A DNA stretch of 60,746 bases from Saprospiraceae bacterium (GTDB taxonomy: Bacteria > Bacteroidota > Bacteroidia > Chitinophagales > Saprospiraceae). The stretch lies in contig JAEUUT010000183.1 of assembly GCA_016787415.1 (NCBI GenBank), positions 1 to 60,746 of the forward strand, read 5' to 3'. The position numbers and the translations under genes are program-made. Of this stretch, positions 9,072 to 17,249 are shown piece by piece. The stretch's first letter is position 1. Every line of letters starts with the position of its first letter. A model generated the notes under the pieces. The model worked only from the letters and a program-made list of their open reading frames with translations. It was not told the DNA's origin and did not search any database.

Positions 9072-11055
9072 AAGGCAGGTGAATATTCGTTCGGGTGCCT
9101 TCGCCGGGCTGGCTGTCGATGCGGATGCTGCCGCCCAAGTGTTGCATTCGCCGTTGCATATTGGCAAGCCCGTTACCGGCGTCGGGAAGCGTGGCGGGGT
9201 CGAAGCCCCAGCCATTGTCGCGGATATTGATTTCCAGGCTTCCATTTTCCATAGCAAACTGGATGTTTACCTTATCGGCTCGGGCGTGTTTGAGGGCATT
9301 GTGGAGGGTTTCCTTTACCACGAGGAATACATTTCTTCGCAATTCGCCGCTCAGCGGTATCTCGGGCAGTTCGGGAATATCGAAGTGGCAGGCGATGTCG
9401 GAATCTTCAAAAAAACTCACGGCATAGCGCCTGATATAACCAGCCAGGCTGCTGAGGGTGTCGTTGTGGTGATTCAAGGCCCACACGATTTCGCTCATTT
9501 TCAGCAGCAGTTCTTTGGCTGCGCCCGAAATTTTATCCAGTTCGCCCGATGCGGCGGTTTTCTTTTTCGCCACTTCGCTGAGCAGCGAAATTTTGGACAG
9601 TCCCGAGCCAAAGTCGTCGTGCAGGTCTTCAGCGATACGAAGGCGTTCGAGTTGCTGACCTTCCAGGTGTGAGCGCAGGGCCACTACTTTTTGTTCGGCT
9701 TCGAGGCGTTCGATGGTGTTGCGCTGGAGTTGTTCCTGCTGTTCGGCGAGGCGTTGTTTTTGGCGATATGCCCTGCGCATGAGGTACAGTACGCCCAGCA
9801 ACGCCAGGATACCGGCCAGGGCGCCATAGGTTTGTAAATTCTTGATTCTGTTGCGGTTTTCGAGGTCGCGGATAGTCAGTTCCTTCTTTTCGGTTTCGTA
9901 TTTGGTTTCGGAATCGGCCACTTTTTCGGCCATTTTGGCATTAAAAATCGAGTCCATGCTGGTGTTGTACAATTCATCGAAGCGGCGGGCTTCCTCAAAA
10001 TTCCGTTGCAGCAGGTGCCAGTCGCGCAGGCGGGCATAGTCCTCAATGACGACCGTTTTTTGCTGCATTTTTTCAGCGCGTGAATAGGATTCGTACAGGT
10101 TTTGCCGGGCCGTTTGCATATCGCCCATTTCCATATAGGCGCGCCCCAGGTCGCCCTGGTTTTGAGCGATCATAAAATCATCCTGGTTTTCACGGGAGAG
10201 GGCGAGCGATTTTTGCAGGTACAGGAGTTGTTCGGGGCGTTGATTCTTTAGCCCGTACAATTTTCCCAAAATGCCGTAGATATAGCCGAGGTGGAGTTTG
10301 TTGCCTGCTGAAAGTAGGAATTTTTCGGCTTTATGGGCCATTTCGAGCGCTTCATCGTATTTTTTCTGGTTGCGCAGCACCTCGGCAATATTGATATAAG
10401 AGGCGCCGATGCCAGCCGACATCTGGATGGTTTCGAAGGCTTGAAGGCCGATATTGAAATAGCGCAGGGCTTCGTCGTAGCGCTTCAGATCCATGTAAGT
10501 GAGGCCCAGGTTCAGGTTGGCGACCCCGGTTATCTCGGGTTTGTTCATTTTTTCGGCTTCTCGCTGTACTTCCAGTTGGTACACGAGCGCTGCGTCGAAA
10601 CGCCCTTTTCGGTATTGGATAGTTCCGAGGCGGGTGAGTGCGCCCAGCAGGTTCTTTTTCTGGGGGGTAGCCCGGGCATAGGGCAATTCTTCCAGCGTAA
10701 TTTTTTCGGCTTTTTCATAATCGCCGAAGTTGAGCCAGGTTTCCGAAATGCTGTTGAGGGCGCTTCCGATGGATGCTGTATCCTGGAGTTGTCGGGCCAG
10801 TTGCAGCGATTCTTCTCCGTACTGGAGCGCTTTGTCTTTATTGGAAAACCGGTATTCCCAACTCAGGATGTACAGAAGGGTAGCGCGCTGGATGCCTGTA
10901 GCAGTCGGTAGTACATTTTCCATGCTATCGACCTTAGACTGCGCTACGGCCCGACTGTTGGGATATATACAAAACAGTAGCACACAAACTAATGAAAATA
11001 CCCGACAGGAAATACTGCGGGAAGCAGACACAGCAAGGCAGAAGGAAGTATTCAT
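9043..11055 (-). CDS. TPR-containing sensor histidine kinase
   Basis: 670 residues. A signal peptide (~1-39, ending AVAQ) is followed by about eight tetratricopeptide repeats (residues ~55-370) in the periplasm, a coiled-coil, one membrane helix (~410-426), a second coiled-coil, and a cytoplasmic NarL-type kinase core. The phospho-acceptor is H479 in RIAEDLHDDFGSG. The ATPase domain shows ETLHNALKHA (N box), DNGWGFD (G1) and GNGLANMQRRM (G2). This architecture is common in Bacteroidota. The response-regulator gene lies upstream on the same strand, separated by an 81-bp-arm hairpin, so the two probably form a pair in which read-through into the kinase gene may be limited. The signal sensed is unknown. 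Confidence 0.92.
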   Translation of the reverse strand: MNTSFCLAVSASRSISCRVFSLVCVLLFCIYPNSRAVAQSKVDSMENVLPTATGIQRATLLYILSWEYRFSNKDKALQYGEESLQLARQLQDTASIGSALNSISETWLNFGDYEKAEKITLEELPYARATPQKKNLLGALTRLGTIQYRKGRFDAALVYQLEVQREAEKMNKPEITGVANLNLGLTYMDLKRYDEALRYFNIGLQAFETIQMSAGIGASYINIAEVLRNQKKYDEALEMAHKAEKFLLSAGNKLHLGYIYGILGKLYGLKNQRPEQLLYLQKSLALSRENQDDFMIAQNQGDLGRAYMEMGDMQTARQNLYESYSRAEKMQQKTVVIEDYARLRDWHLLQRNFEEARRFDELYNTSMDSIFNAKMAEKVADSETKYETEKKELTIRDLENRNRIKNLQTYGALAGILALLGVLYLMRRAYRQKQRLAEQQEQLQRNTIERLEAEQKVVALRSHLEGQQLERLRIAEDLHDDFGSGLSKISLLSEVAKKKTAASGELDKISGAAKELLLKMSEIVWALNHHNDTLSSLAGYIRRYAVSFFEDSDIACHFDIPELPEIPLSGELRRNVFLVVKETLHNALKHARADKVNIQFAMENGSLEINIRDNGWGFDPATLPDAGNGLANMQRRMQHLGGSIRIDSQPGEGTRTNIHLPFTASSNTPA

Positions 11056-11167
11056 ATCTGAAAATTAACTGTACAACAATCATTCTCCATCCAGGAAAAT
11101 AATTTCAGACATAAAAAATGTGGTGTTTCGCACAGTGAAGGTATTTTTTATTCTGGGATATTTATTG

Positions 11168-11362
11168 TTTTATAAATTATGTATAATGACTATCCGGCTA
11201 TTATACCCCAGCCAGGAGCAGCGTGTCATCCTGAACGCAGTGAAGGATACCTGTACCCATTGGCGGCTCCCGATTACAGGGATCCTTCACTGCGTTCAGG
11301 ATGACACGCTGCTCCTGGCTGGGGTACAATAGCCGGATAGTCATTATACATAATTTATAAAA
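11168..11362. repeat. 81-bp inverted repeat between response regulator and kinase genes
   Basis: Arms 11168-11248 and 11282-11362 are complementary at 80 of 81 positions, with a 33-nt loop. The outer part is AT-rich (TTTTATAAATTATG). The inner part contains GTGTCATCCTGAACGCAGTG followed by AAGGAT, a sequence type I recall as a dispersed repeat in many bacterial genomes. It lies 48 nt after the response-regulator stop and 112 nt before the kinase start, both on the minus strand. It could attenuate transcription between the two. Confidence 0.95.
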
Positions 11363-11409
11363 TATTTTTCCAGTAATATTTAATTGCAATCCCTCCCTCC
11401 CTCACTCTC

Positions 11410-12039
11410 TCACACACCTCTCACCTTATTCAACGCTTCCGTTCTCGTCTGTACCTGCAGTTTTTCATAAATATTGTGGATATGTCTTTTTACGGTTTCG
11501 ATGCTGATGAATAGTTCGGCGGCAATTTCCTTGTACAAATAACCTTTTGCCAGCAGGTCGAGGATTTCTTTTTCCCTTGCTGTCAGCGCGGCCAGTTCGG
11601 GCGCTGGTTCCGGTTTTTTTTGAAAAGAGGCTACGACACGCCGGGCAATTTCGCTGTTCATGGGCGAGCCGCCCTGGTGCAGGTCGTGGAGTGCTTCGAG
11701 CAGTTTTTCCGGAGAGGTACGTTTCAGCAGGTAGCCATTGGCGCCTGCTTTCAAGGCATTGAAAATGTGTTCGTCGTCTTCGTATACGGTACACATGGTG
11801 ATCTGCAAAGTCGGCAATTGCGCTTTGAGTATCGTCACGGCTTCGATACCGCTCATGCCTGGCAGGTGAATATCCATGATGACCACATCGGGCTGGACCG
11901 CAGGAATGCCCGCCACGGCTGCCTCGGCATTGTCGTAGGAGGGCAGGCATTCAAATTCGGGTACGCTGCCAATAATGGTTTCAAACGACTGCCTGATATC
12001 GGCGTCATCTTCTACTATGGTCACTCGGATAGGCTTCAT
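11410..12039 (-). CDS. NarL/LuxR-type response regulator
   Basis: 209 residues. The receiver domain (1-~120) has the acidic pocket E10-D11-D12, phospho-acceptor D56 in VVIMDIHLPGMSG, the conserved Thr in MCTVYEDDE, and Lys in GYLLKRTS. The C-terminal LuxR/GerE helix-turn-helix (~145-205) contains LTAREKEILDLLAKGYLYKEIA and the recognition helix region SIETVKRHIHNIYEKL. It is a cytoplasmic DNA-binding regulator and the likely partner of the TPR kinase next to it. Its target genes are unknown; the divergent small-protein/cytochrome c genes are one possibility. The promoter region on its 5' side is occupied by a 97-bp-arm inverted repeat starting 67 nt away. Confidence 0.93.
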   Translation of the reverse strand: MKPIRVTIVEDDADIRQSFETIIGSVPEFECLPSYDNAEAAVAGIPAVQPDVVIMDIHLPGMSGIEAVTILKAQLPTLQITMCTVYEDDEHIFNALKAGANGYLLKRTSPEKLLEALHDLHQGGSPMNSEIARRVVASFQKKPEPAPELAALTAREKEILDLLAKGYLYKEIAAELFISIETVKRHIHNIYEKLQVQTRTEALNKVRGV

Positions 12040-12105
12040 TGTGGATGGTTTGGAAGTGAATGGTTTGTGGCTTCAAATGTACGCAGCGCAGGGCAAGCGT
12101 GGGAA

Positions 12106-12330
12106 TCACCCGTTTGTTGTATTTGGTAGAGTCCTGAGTCCTAAGTCCTGAGTCCTGAGTCCTGAGTCCTGAGTCCTAAGTCCGTAGAGTACACCTGATT
12201 ACCCTTGGCTTTAGTTCTAAGGGATACCTGGGAGTAATCAGGTGTACTCTACGGACTTAGGACTCAGGACTCAGGACTTGGGACTCAGGACTTAGGACTC
12301 AGGACTCTACCAAATACAACAAACGGGTGA
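12106..12330. repeat. 97-bp inverted repeat with eight GAGTCCT heptamers, in a divergent gap
   Basis: Arms 12106-12202 and 12234-12330 are complementary at 95 of 97 positions around a 31-nt loop. Each arm has three parts: an outer unique block (TCACCCGTTTGTTGTATTTG), a run of eight heptamers (GAGTCCT or AAGTCCT), and the inner block GTAGAGTACACCTGATTAC. It fills most of the 359-nt gap between the divergent response regulator and small-protein genes, the only element here placed upstream of both neighbours. The rest of the gap holds nothing else recognisable. Confidence 0.96.
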
Positions 12331-12398
12331 TTGTCTGCCCCTTCTCCACACCCCCACCTTTGTCCTATTCAAAATTCACCACCAAATCAACTTTCAAC

Positions 12399-12590
12399 AT
12401 GAAAACAATCGAACAACGGGACGCAGCCATTCACCACTGGTTTATGATCGGCATGCTGGCTTTTTTCACCTACGTCTGGTGTGCTGTCGACCATGACGCA
12501 TTGTCAACCCTTGTGGAGTCCATAAAAAATGCCTGGGCCAACTTCGGCGAATGGGCATCCTCCGGCATGATGAGCCCCCACAAATTTTAA
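12399..12590 (+). CDS. Small single-pass membrane protein upstream of cytochrome c
   Basis: 63 residues from MKTIEQRDAA; the frame is open further upstream, but the ATG at 12399 gives a sensible start. One membrane helix spans about residues 13-32 (HHWFMIGMLAFFTYVWCAV), followed by a short amphipathic tail ending MMSPHKF. No known family was recognised. It is 21 nt upstream of the dihaem cytochrome c gene on the same strand, so co-transcription and a role near that cytochrome are likely. Function is unknown. Confidence 0.65.
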   Translation: MKTIEQRDAAIHHWFMIGMLAFFTYVWCAVDHDALSTLVESIKNAWANFGEWASSGMMSPHKF

Positions 12591-12611
12591 TGATAACAGC
12601 CTAAACCTGAA

Positions 12612-13565
12612 ATGCTTATGAAAAAAGTACTCAAAGTGCTCGGTTATATCCTGGGAAGCCTGTTGCTGGTCGTACTGCTGTTTGCAGCATACATTCAGTT
12701 TGCGCCGCTACCTGTTTACGAAGTAAAAACCCCTGACCTGCACATTCAGCCCGACAGCGCGCTCGTTGCGGAAGGCGGCCGCATCGTGATGACCATGTGT
12801 GCTGAGTGCCACCGAGGCGACGACGGCCAACTGAGCGGCAAATTATGGGCGGATGATGCGATGTTCGGCAAATTGTGGTCGGCCAACCTGAGCAAACACC
12901 CCGAAGCAGGCATTGGCAAATACACCGACGGTGAACTGGCTTATATGATTCGGACAGGCGTGAAACGCGACGGACACTTCGCCGGGCCGTTTATGGCGCA
13001 CCCGCTCATGGCAGACGAAGACGTGGCCGCCATTATTGCTTTTCTGCGCTCCGACGCGCCGGCTGTGCAGCCCATCGACCAGCGTCCGCCACCGCCTGAT
13101 ATCCGGTTTGTGGGAAAATTGGTGTATAAACTGATTTTCAAGCCCTTGCCATATCCCGCCGGGCCCGTCAATCCGCCTCCCACTTCCGATCAAATCGCCT
13201 GGGGCAAATACCTGGCAACCGACAAATGGCAATGCTACCGCTGCCACTCGGCCAGTTTTGAAACAAATGACGACCTGGCACCCGAAAAATCAGCCGGTTT
13301 TTTTGCTGGCGGCAATCCTCTGACCGACCCCGATAAAGTGATCGTGCCCTCCGCCAACCTTACACCCGACCCTGAAACTGGCATCGGCAACTGGACGCAG
13401 GCGCAATTCACAGCAGCCATTCGCAACAGAAAACGCCCCGACGGTACCTCCGTGCGTTTGCCTATGCCGCCTATGACCGCACTCACCGACGCCGAACTGG
13501 CCGCCATATGGGCATACCTGCGCACCATTCCTCCGGTCAAAAGCCCCGCTGCCCCCAAAACATAA
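12612..13565 (+). CDS. Membrane-anchored dihaem cytochrome c
   Basis: 317 residues. An N-terminal anchor helix (~8-28) is followed by two cytochrome c domains facing the periplasm. The first haem motif is C63-A-E-C66-H67 and the second C208-Y-R-C211-H212. Candidate axial methionines lie in FMAHPLM and LPMPPMTALTD. Conserved surroundings such as GxxLSKHPEAGIGKYTDGELAYMIRTG and NLTPDPETGIGNWTQAQF resemble the diheme cytochromes that pass electrons from periplasmic dehydrogenases. A second in-frame ATG at 12618 is an equally good start. Partner enzyme is not shown by the neighbourhood; the only co-directional neighbour is the small membrane protein upstream. Confidence 0.9.
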   Translation: MLMKKVLKVLGYILGSLLLVVLLFAAYIQFAPLPVYEVKTPDLHIQPDSALVAEGGRIVMTMCAECHRGDDGQLSGKLWADDAMFGKLWSANLSKHPEAGIGKYTDGELAYMIRTGVKRDGHFAGPFMAHPLMADEDVAAIIAFLRSDAPAVQPIDQRPPPPDIRFVGKLVYKLIFKPLPYPAGPVNPPPTSDQIAWGKYLATDKWQCYRCHSASFETNDDLAPEKSAGFFAGGNPLTDPDKVIVPSANLTPDPETGIGNWTQAQFTAAIRNRKRPDGTSVRLPMPPMTALTDAELAAIWAYLRTIPPVKSPAAPKT

Positions 13566-13598
13566 ACCTCCCAAAACCAACCTGTTGCGTACGGCTAT

Positions 13599-13690
13599 CA
13601 ACCCTCATCAACCCTCATCAACCCTCATCAGCCCTCATCAACTCTTATCAACCTCATCAACCCTCATCAACATTTATCAACCTTTTTCAA
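13599..13690. repeat. Direct decamer array (TCATCAACCC)
   Basis: About eight degenerate copies of TCATCAACCC in direct orientation, the first copies exact and the later ones drifting (TTATCAACCT, TTATCAACAT). They occupy the gap between the cytochrome c and SnoaL-like genes and end 14 nt before the latter's ATG. Unlike most gaps here, there is no inverted partner. The array covers the place where the promoter and ribosome binding region of the downstream gene should be. Confidence 0.85.
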
Positions 13691-13704
13691 TTCATTTTCA
13701 ACCA

Positions 13705-14178
13705 ATGAAAAACACTTTCTTTCACCTGCTTGCTTGCTGCGCTTTGGCGCTTTTTACTCAAACTTCTTATGCTCAAACGGCCAAAGACGAAGCCGATTTG
13801 AAGGTCTACTGGAAAAATATCTGGGAGGCTTATCAAGCCGGAAATACCGAAGCGATGTGGGCTGCCTACACCGAAGACGCCGAAGAAATCACGCCTGACG
13901 GCAACCTCACACAAGGCAAAAAAGCGCTTCGCGAGGGCTGGGAGGCATTCATGAAAATGGTAGATGCGCCTCCCACATTTACCTATGAAAGCCCTTCTGT
14001 ACGGTTCCTTACGCCAGATGTTGCTATCCTGACCTGGGATTCTTCCGCCGATATTAAAATACATGGACAACAGATCGGAGGCAAAACAAAAGGTATGGCT
14101 GTGGTACACAGAATCGAGGGGCACTGGCGGATCGAGTTTGATTCCATGACGCCTGTGATGACGATGCCGGGCAATTGA
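13705..14178 (+). CDS. Secreted SnoaL/DUF4440-like protein
   Basis: 157 residues from MKNTFFHLLA, with a signal peptide to about residue 24 (SYAQ). The mature part has the NTF2-like cone-fold pattern of the DUF4440/SnoaL group: an N-terminal helix (DLKVYWKNIWEAYQAGNTEAMWAAYTEDAEEITPDG), a central FTYESPSVRFLTPDVAILTWD strand pair, and a C-terminal VVHRIEGHWRIEFDSMTPV. Members range from isomerases to binding proteins, so no reaction can be assigned. The frame is open upstream through the decamer array, but translation from there would encode repeat sequence; the ATG before the signal peptide is preferred. Confidence 0.8.
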   Translation: MKNTFFHLLACCALALFTQTSYAQTAKDEADLKVYWKNIWEAYQAGNTEAMWAAYTEDAEEITPDGNLTQGKKALREGWEAFMKMVDAPPTFTYESPSVRFLTPDVAILTWDSSADIKIHGQQIGGKTKGMAVVHRIEGHWRIEFDSMTPVMTMPGN

Positions 14179-14184
14179 GCGAGG

Positions 14185-14334
14185 GTGTTTTAGTGTTTTA
14201 GTGTTTTAGTGTTTTGGTGGGGCGTTGCTCTCGGCATTTACCATTTATCAGGCCTGAAATGAGCCTGAAATGAATAGAATACCAAGAGCGAAGCCCTCCA
14301 AAACACAAAAACCCCAAAACACTAAAACACAAAA
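14185..14334. repeat. Imperfect inverted repeat with AGTGTTTT octamer arms (copy 1)
   Basis: The left arm (14185-~14235) is GTGTTTTA-type octamers followed by GGCGTTGCTCTCGGCAT. The right arm (~14279-14334) is ACCAAGAGCGAAGCCCTCC followed by AAAACAC octamers. The loop holds CATTTATCAGGCCTGAAATG, a core shared with the copies at 15700-15830 and 17111-17245 and in part with 22859-22999. It begins 7 nt after the SnoaL-like stop and ends before the next co-directional gene. Confidence 0.85.
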
Positions 14335-14416
14335 AATATCCAAACTCCCCTTCACTTCGTATATGCCTTCACCTGCGATGTTGCAGGCATGTTCACCGAA
14401 AAAAACCTGTTTACAC

Positions 14417-15694
14417 ATGAGAACTTTACTTTTCACAATTTTTTCCTTTTGCTACATTTCTTCACAGGCACAAACCGTCATCGCCGATAGCCTGCGCGTG
14501 CCGATAGGCGTGGAAATCGACGCCCAGGGCCGGGCATGGGTAGTGGAATCCGGCTACGGCTTCAACGACGGCTCTGTTTCGCTGGTTCAAAGCAATGGCG
14601 ATGTCTGGCCGGTAATCGTAGGGCTCCCTTCGCTGTTTGACACGGTCAACCAGGAAGGCGTGGGCCCCTGGCATACGCTTCCCTTACCCGGCAACAGACT
14701 GGCGGTCACAGAAGGCGCTACGGGGCAGGTGCTGATTTTCGACCTGAATGGTTTCACGCCCGGCCTGAGCGCCCCGCTGACGATGTCGAATGTGCTGTTT
14801 GCCTTAAATATTGCAGAATTTGCCGTTGGTCAGGGCATTATGGAAAGCGACCCGTATTCCATGGCGCTCGACGAATCTTCCAATTTGTATGTAGCCGATG
14901 CGGCAGCCAATGCCATTATCAAGGTAACTCCGGTGGGGCAGATGTCGATTTTTGCTACGTTCCCGGCCACGCCCAATCCCTTGCCGTTCGGGCCGCCTAT
15001 GGTGGACGCCGTGCCGACCCGAATCATCAGCAAACCCGGCGGTGGCTTTTATGTGTGCCAACTCACTGGCTTCCCGTTTCTGGATGGTGCTGCGCAAATA
15101 TTTTTGGTAGATGCCAGCGGTGCGGTAAGCACCTATGCCTGGAACCTCTCCACCCTTACCGACATGGCGCTGGATGCCGTTACGGGCGATTTGTATGCAC
15201 TGCAATTCGGGCATTTTGAACTTGATCCTAATTTGCCGCCTGGCTTTGCGCCCAACAGCGCCCGCGTAACCCGCATCAAACCAAACGGCGCACAGGAAGT
15301 GGTGCTGGAAAATTTTGGCCCCTCGGCCGGTCTGACGCTCGATGCACAGGGCAACCTGTACACCACGCACATTGCTACGGGAGAAGTGCTGAAATGGAAT
15401 AATATTACCACGGCATCGCACGACATCAAGGCGGCTGTAGAAGACCTCTCTATCGCGCCCAACCCTGCCACCACGCAGGCGCGCATCTCGTTCTCCCTGC
15501 CTGTCGCTTCGGATGTTCAATTGCGCATCTTCAACGCGCAGGGACAATTGGTACATAGCCAAAACCTCGGCCGTCTGCCAGAAGGCGCGCACCAGACCGA
15601 ATGGATACCCGGCGCAGCCTGTTCTTCCGGTATCTATCAGGTGGAGGTTGTGACGGAGCGGGGAAGGGCGGCGCTGGTGCTGGTGAAGGCTTGA
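14417..15694 (+). CDS. Secreted propeller protein (ScyD/ScyE-like) with T9SS tail
   Basis: 425 residues from MRTLLFTIFS; the upstream open frame runs through the octamer repeat and is not used. A signal peptide ends near SSQAQ. Residues ~25-340 form NHL/propeller-type blades (PIGVEIDAQGRAWVVESG, DPYSMALDESSNLYVADAAANAIIKV, LTLDAQGNLYTTHIATGEVLKW) and resemble ScyD/ScyE family proteins. The last ~80 residues are a type IX secretion sorting domain: SIAPNPATTQARISFSL, LRIFNAQGQLV, SSGIYQVEVVTERG. It is therefore predicted to be exported through T9SS and released or anchored on the surface. Ligand unknown. Confidence 0.85.
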   Translation: MRTLLFTIFSFCYISSQAQTVIADSLRVPIGVEIDAQGRAWVVESGYGFNDGSVSLVQSNGDVWPVIVGLPSLFDTVNQEGVGPWHTLPLPGNRLAVTEGATGQVLIFDLNGFTPGLSAPLTMSNVLFALNIAEFAVGQGIMESDPYSMALDESSNLYVADAAANAIIKVTPVGQMSIFATFPATPNPLPFGPPMVDAVPTRIISKPGGGFYVCQLTGFPFLDGAAQIFLVDASGAVSTYAWNLSTLTDMALDAVTGDLYALQFGHFELDPNLPPGFAPNSARVTRIKPNGAQEVVLENFGPSAGLTLDAQGNLYTTHIATGEVLKWNNITTASHDIKAAVEDLSIAPNPATTQARISFSLPVASDVQLRIFNAQGQLVHSQNLGRLPEGAHQTEWIPGAACSSGIYQVEVVTERGRAALVLVKA

Positions 15695-15699
15695 GGGAA

Positions 15700-15830
15700 G
15701 TGTTTTAGTGTTTTGGGGTTTTTGTGTTTTGGGGGGTGCTTTGCTCTTGGAATTTACATTTATCAGGCCTGAAAAGGGCATGAAATGAACACAAATGCCG
15801 AGAGCGAAGCCCTCCAAAACACTAAAACAC
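15700..15830. repeat. Inverted repeat with AGTGTTTT octamer arms (copy 2)
   Basis: The left arm (15700-~15751) is GTGTTTTAGTGTTTTGGGG and onward, ending GCTTTGCTCTTGG. The shorter right arm (~15795-15830) reads ATGCCGAGAGCGAAGCCCTCC followed by AAAACACT units. The loop contains ATTTATCAGGCCTGAAAAGG, the family core. It starts 5 nt after the stop of the T9SS propeller gene and lies between convergent genes. The remaining bases to 15989 show no gene or clear signal. Confidence 0.85.
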
Positions 15831-15989
15831 CTTTCTGCCGCGCCAAGTCTTCCCTATATCTACCCAAGCGCAGCGCCGCAGCAGTGTCTCCGACCTACTG
15901 CCCGGGTACAACAGGATTTATTGAGTGAAGCAGGAAGAACGAGAAATACCTGACGAGGCTAAAAACATTTATCTCAGTTGCAACGAACC

Positions 15990-16985
15990 TTAAAACTTCT
16001 TGATTAGAAAATATTTCAGATCCTCCCCTTTCGGATAGGTTGCAGATTTTAATTTTATCACAGGACGTCCCGACGAAAAATCACTGTCATCTAAAGCCAT
16101 ATAGTAGAGCAGCCGGTCAATTGGATCGATGGCCATTTTATATGCTTGAACATTATCCGGCCGATCAATATCATATTCATAAAAATAACCAGTTATGAAA
16201 TTATCAAAATATTGTGGCCGGTTATAATTCAAGGGAATTTTAGTAACTATATTTGAGCGATCGGTCAAACGGATAATGTCACCCAATCGCGCTCCATTGT
16301 TAATATTGTAGACGAACATTCCTTTGTAAATATGGCCCATACCGTCTCCAAATGCCTCAATCACTTTGTTGGCTATTAAATATTTGCCATCAGGTGTAAT
16401 ATAAATAATCTGGATATTATGATTGTCATGGATTTCTGATATCTCAGCACCATTTTTATCATAAATTCGAATGGTTGTTTCTGCCCATTTTCCCACACCA
16501 TCTTCCCCAAGCAGGTCTAAGGTATAACTTATTACAAAATATTTTTTATCCTGAAAATCAATGTACCAGTTATTAACGGTGCTATTTACAAAACTTACCT
16601 TTTCAAAAACCGTATCATTAATATGATAGTGTAGTCTTTTAGGCAGTATACTCTTTATTTTACTTGGGCTGAGTGACTCAACAAAGTACATCCTATAAGT
16701 ATCGGAATTGTGATCTATTGATGGTTCTATTCCGTTAATTATGTATGGATTTTTAGCATATAAATCCTTCTCAGGAATAAATTGTATTTGTGTTCCAAAT
16801 GAATCAAGAAAAATGAAGCCAGAATTGTTTAAATCGGAAATAACATGGACACCTTGCAGTGGTGTGCCGCTTAAAGCAGATTCTGCTTTTATTCGCGCTA
16901 CATCCTTATCTATAGTATTTTGAGCATCAGCATAAATACTTGCCAAGAGAAGAAAAAAGCATTGAAAAGTTCTAATGTTTGTCAC
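15990..16985 (-). CDS. AT-rich secreted protein of unknown function
   Basis: 331 residues with a signal peptide (residues ~1-22, ending ADAQ). I recognise no family. The mature sequence is rich in Tyr, Asp, Ile and Asn with repeated beta-strand-like stretches (YLIANKVIEAFGDGMGHIYKGMFVYNI, GRPVIKLKSATYPKGEDL), suggesting a beta-rich fold, possibly propeller-like. The coding region is clearly more AT-rich than its neighbours and uses A/T-ending codons freely, which could mean recent transfer. No T9SS tail or lipobox is seen. It is flanked on both sides by octamer-arm hairpins. Confidence 0.75.
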   Translation of the reverse strand: MTNIRTFQCFFLLLASIYADAQNTIDKDVARIKAESALSGTPLQGVHVISDLNNSGFIFLDSFGTQIQFIPEKDLYAKNPYIINGIEPSIDHNSDTYRMYFVESLSPSKIKSILPKRLHYHINDTVFEKVSFVNSTVNNWYIDFQDKKYFVISYTLDLLGEDGVGKWAETTIRIYDKNGAEISEIHDNHNIQIIYITPDGKYLIANKVIEAFGDGMGHIYKGMFVYNINNGARLGDIIRLTDRSNIVTKIPLNYNRPQYFDNFITGYFYEYDIDRPDNVQAYKMAIDPIDRLLYYMALDDSDFSSGRPVIKLKSATYPKGEDLKYFLIKKF

Positions 16986-17067
16986 GGGTATATTAATATC
17001 TATATTTTTTATTATTTACGTTGAGCCATAAAGAATTAATCTTCAAAGAGCACCAGATTGTTGGGCT

Positions 17068-17100
17068 ACGTTTACTAAACTTTGAAAGTTTAGTAAACGT
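17068..17100. repeat. 33-bp palindrome
   Basis: Perfect inverted repeat: arms 17068-17083 (ACGTTTACTAAACTTT) and 17085-17100 around a single central base. It lies 82 nt upstream of the AT-rich gene and just before an octamer-arm element. It could be an operator for that gene or a separate dispersed repeat. Confidence 0.85.
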
Positions 17101-17110
17101 ATTTTAAGTA

Positions 17111-17245
17111 TTTTAGTGTTTTTGTGTTTTGGTAGGCTTCGCTCTTGCTATTTACATTTATCAGCCCTGAAAAGAGCCTGAAATGAACACAAATACCAAG
17201 AGCAACGCCCCCCAAAACACAAAAACACCAAAACACTAAAACACC
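17111..17245. repeat. Inverted repeat with AGTGTTTT octamer arms (copy 3)
   Basis: Left arm 17111-17150 and right arm 17194-17245 pair with a handful of mismatches. The loop is TTTACATTTATCAGCCCTG and onward, nearly the same as in copy 2, including AAATGAACACAAAT. It lies 4 nt beyond the stop codon of the M16 peptidase gene (minus strand) and upstream of the AT-rich gene. Confidence 0.85.
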
Positions 17246-17249
17246 CAAC

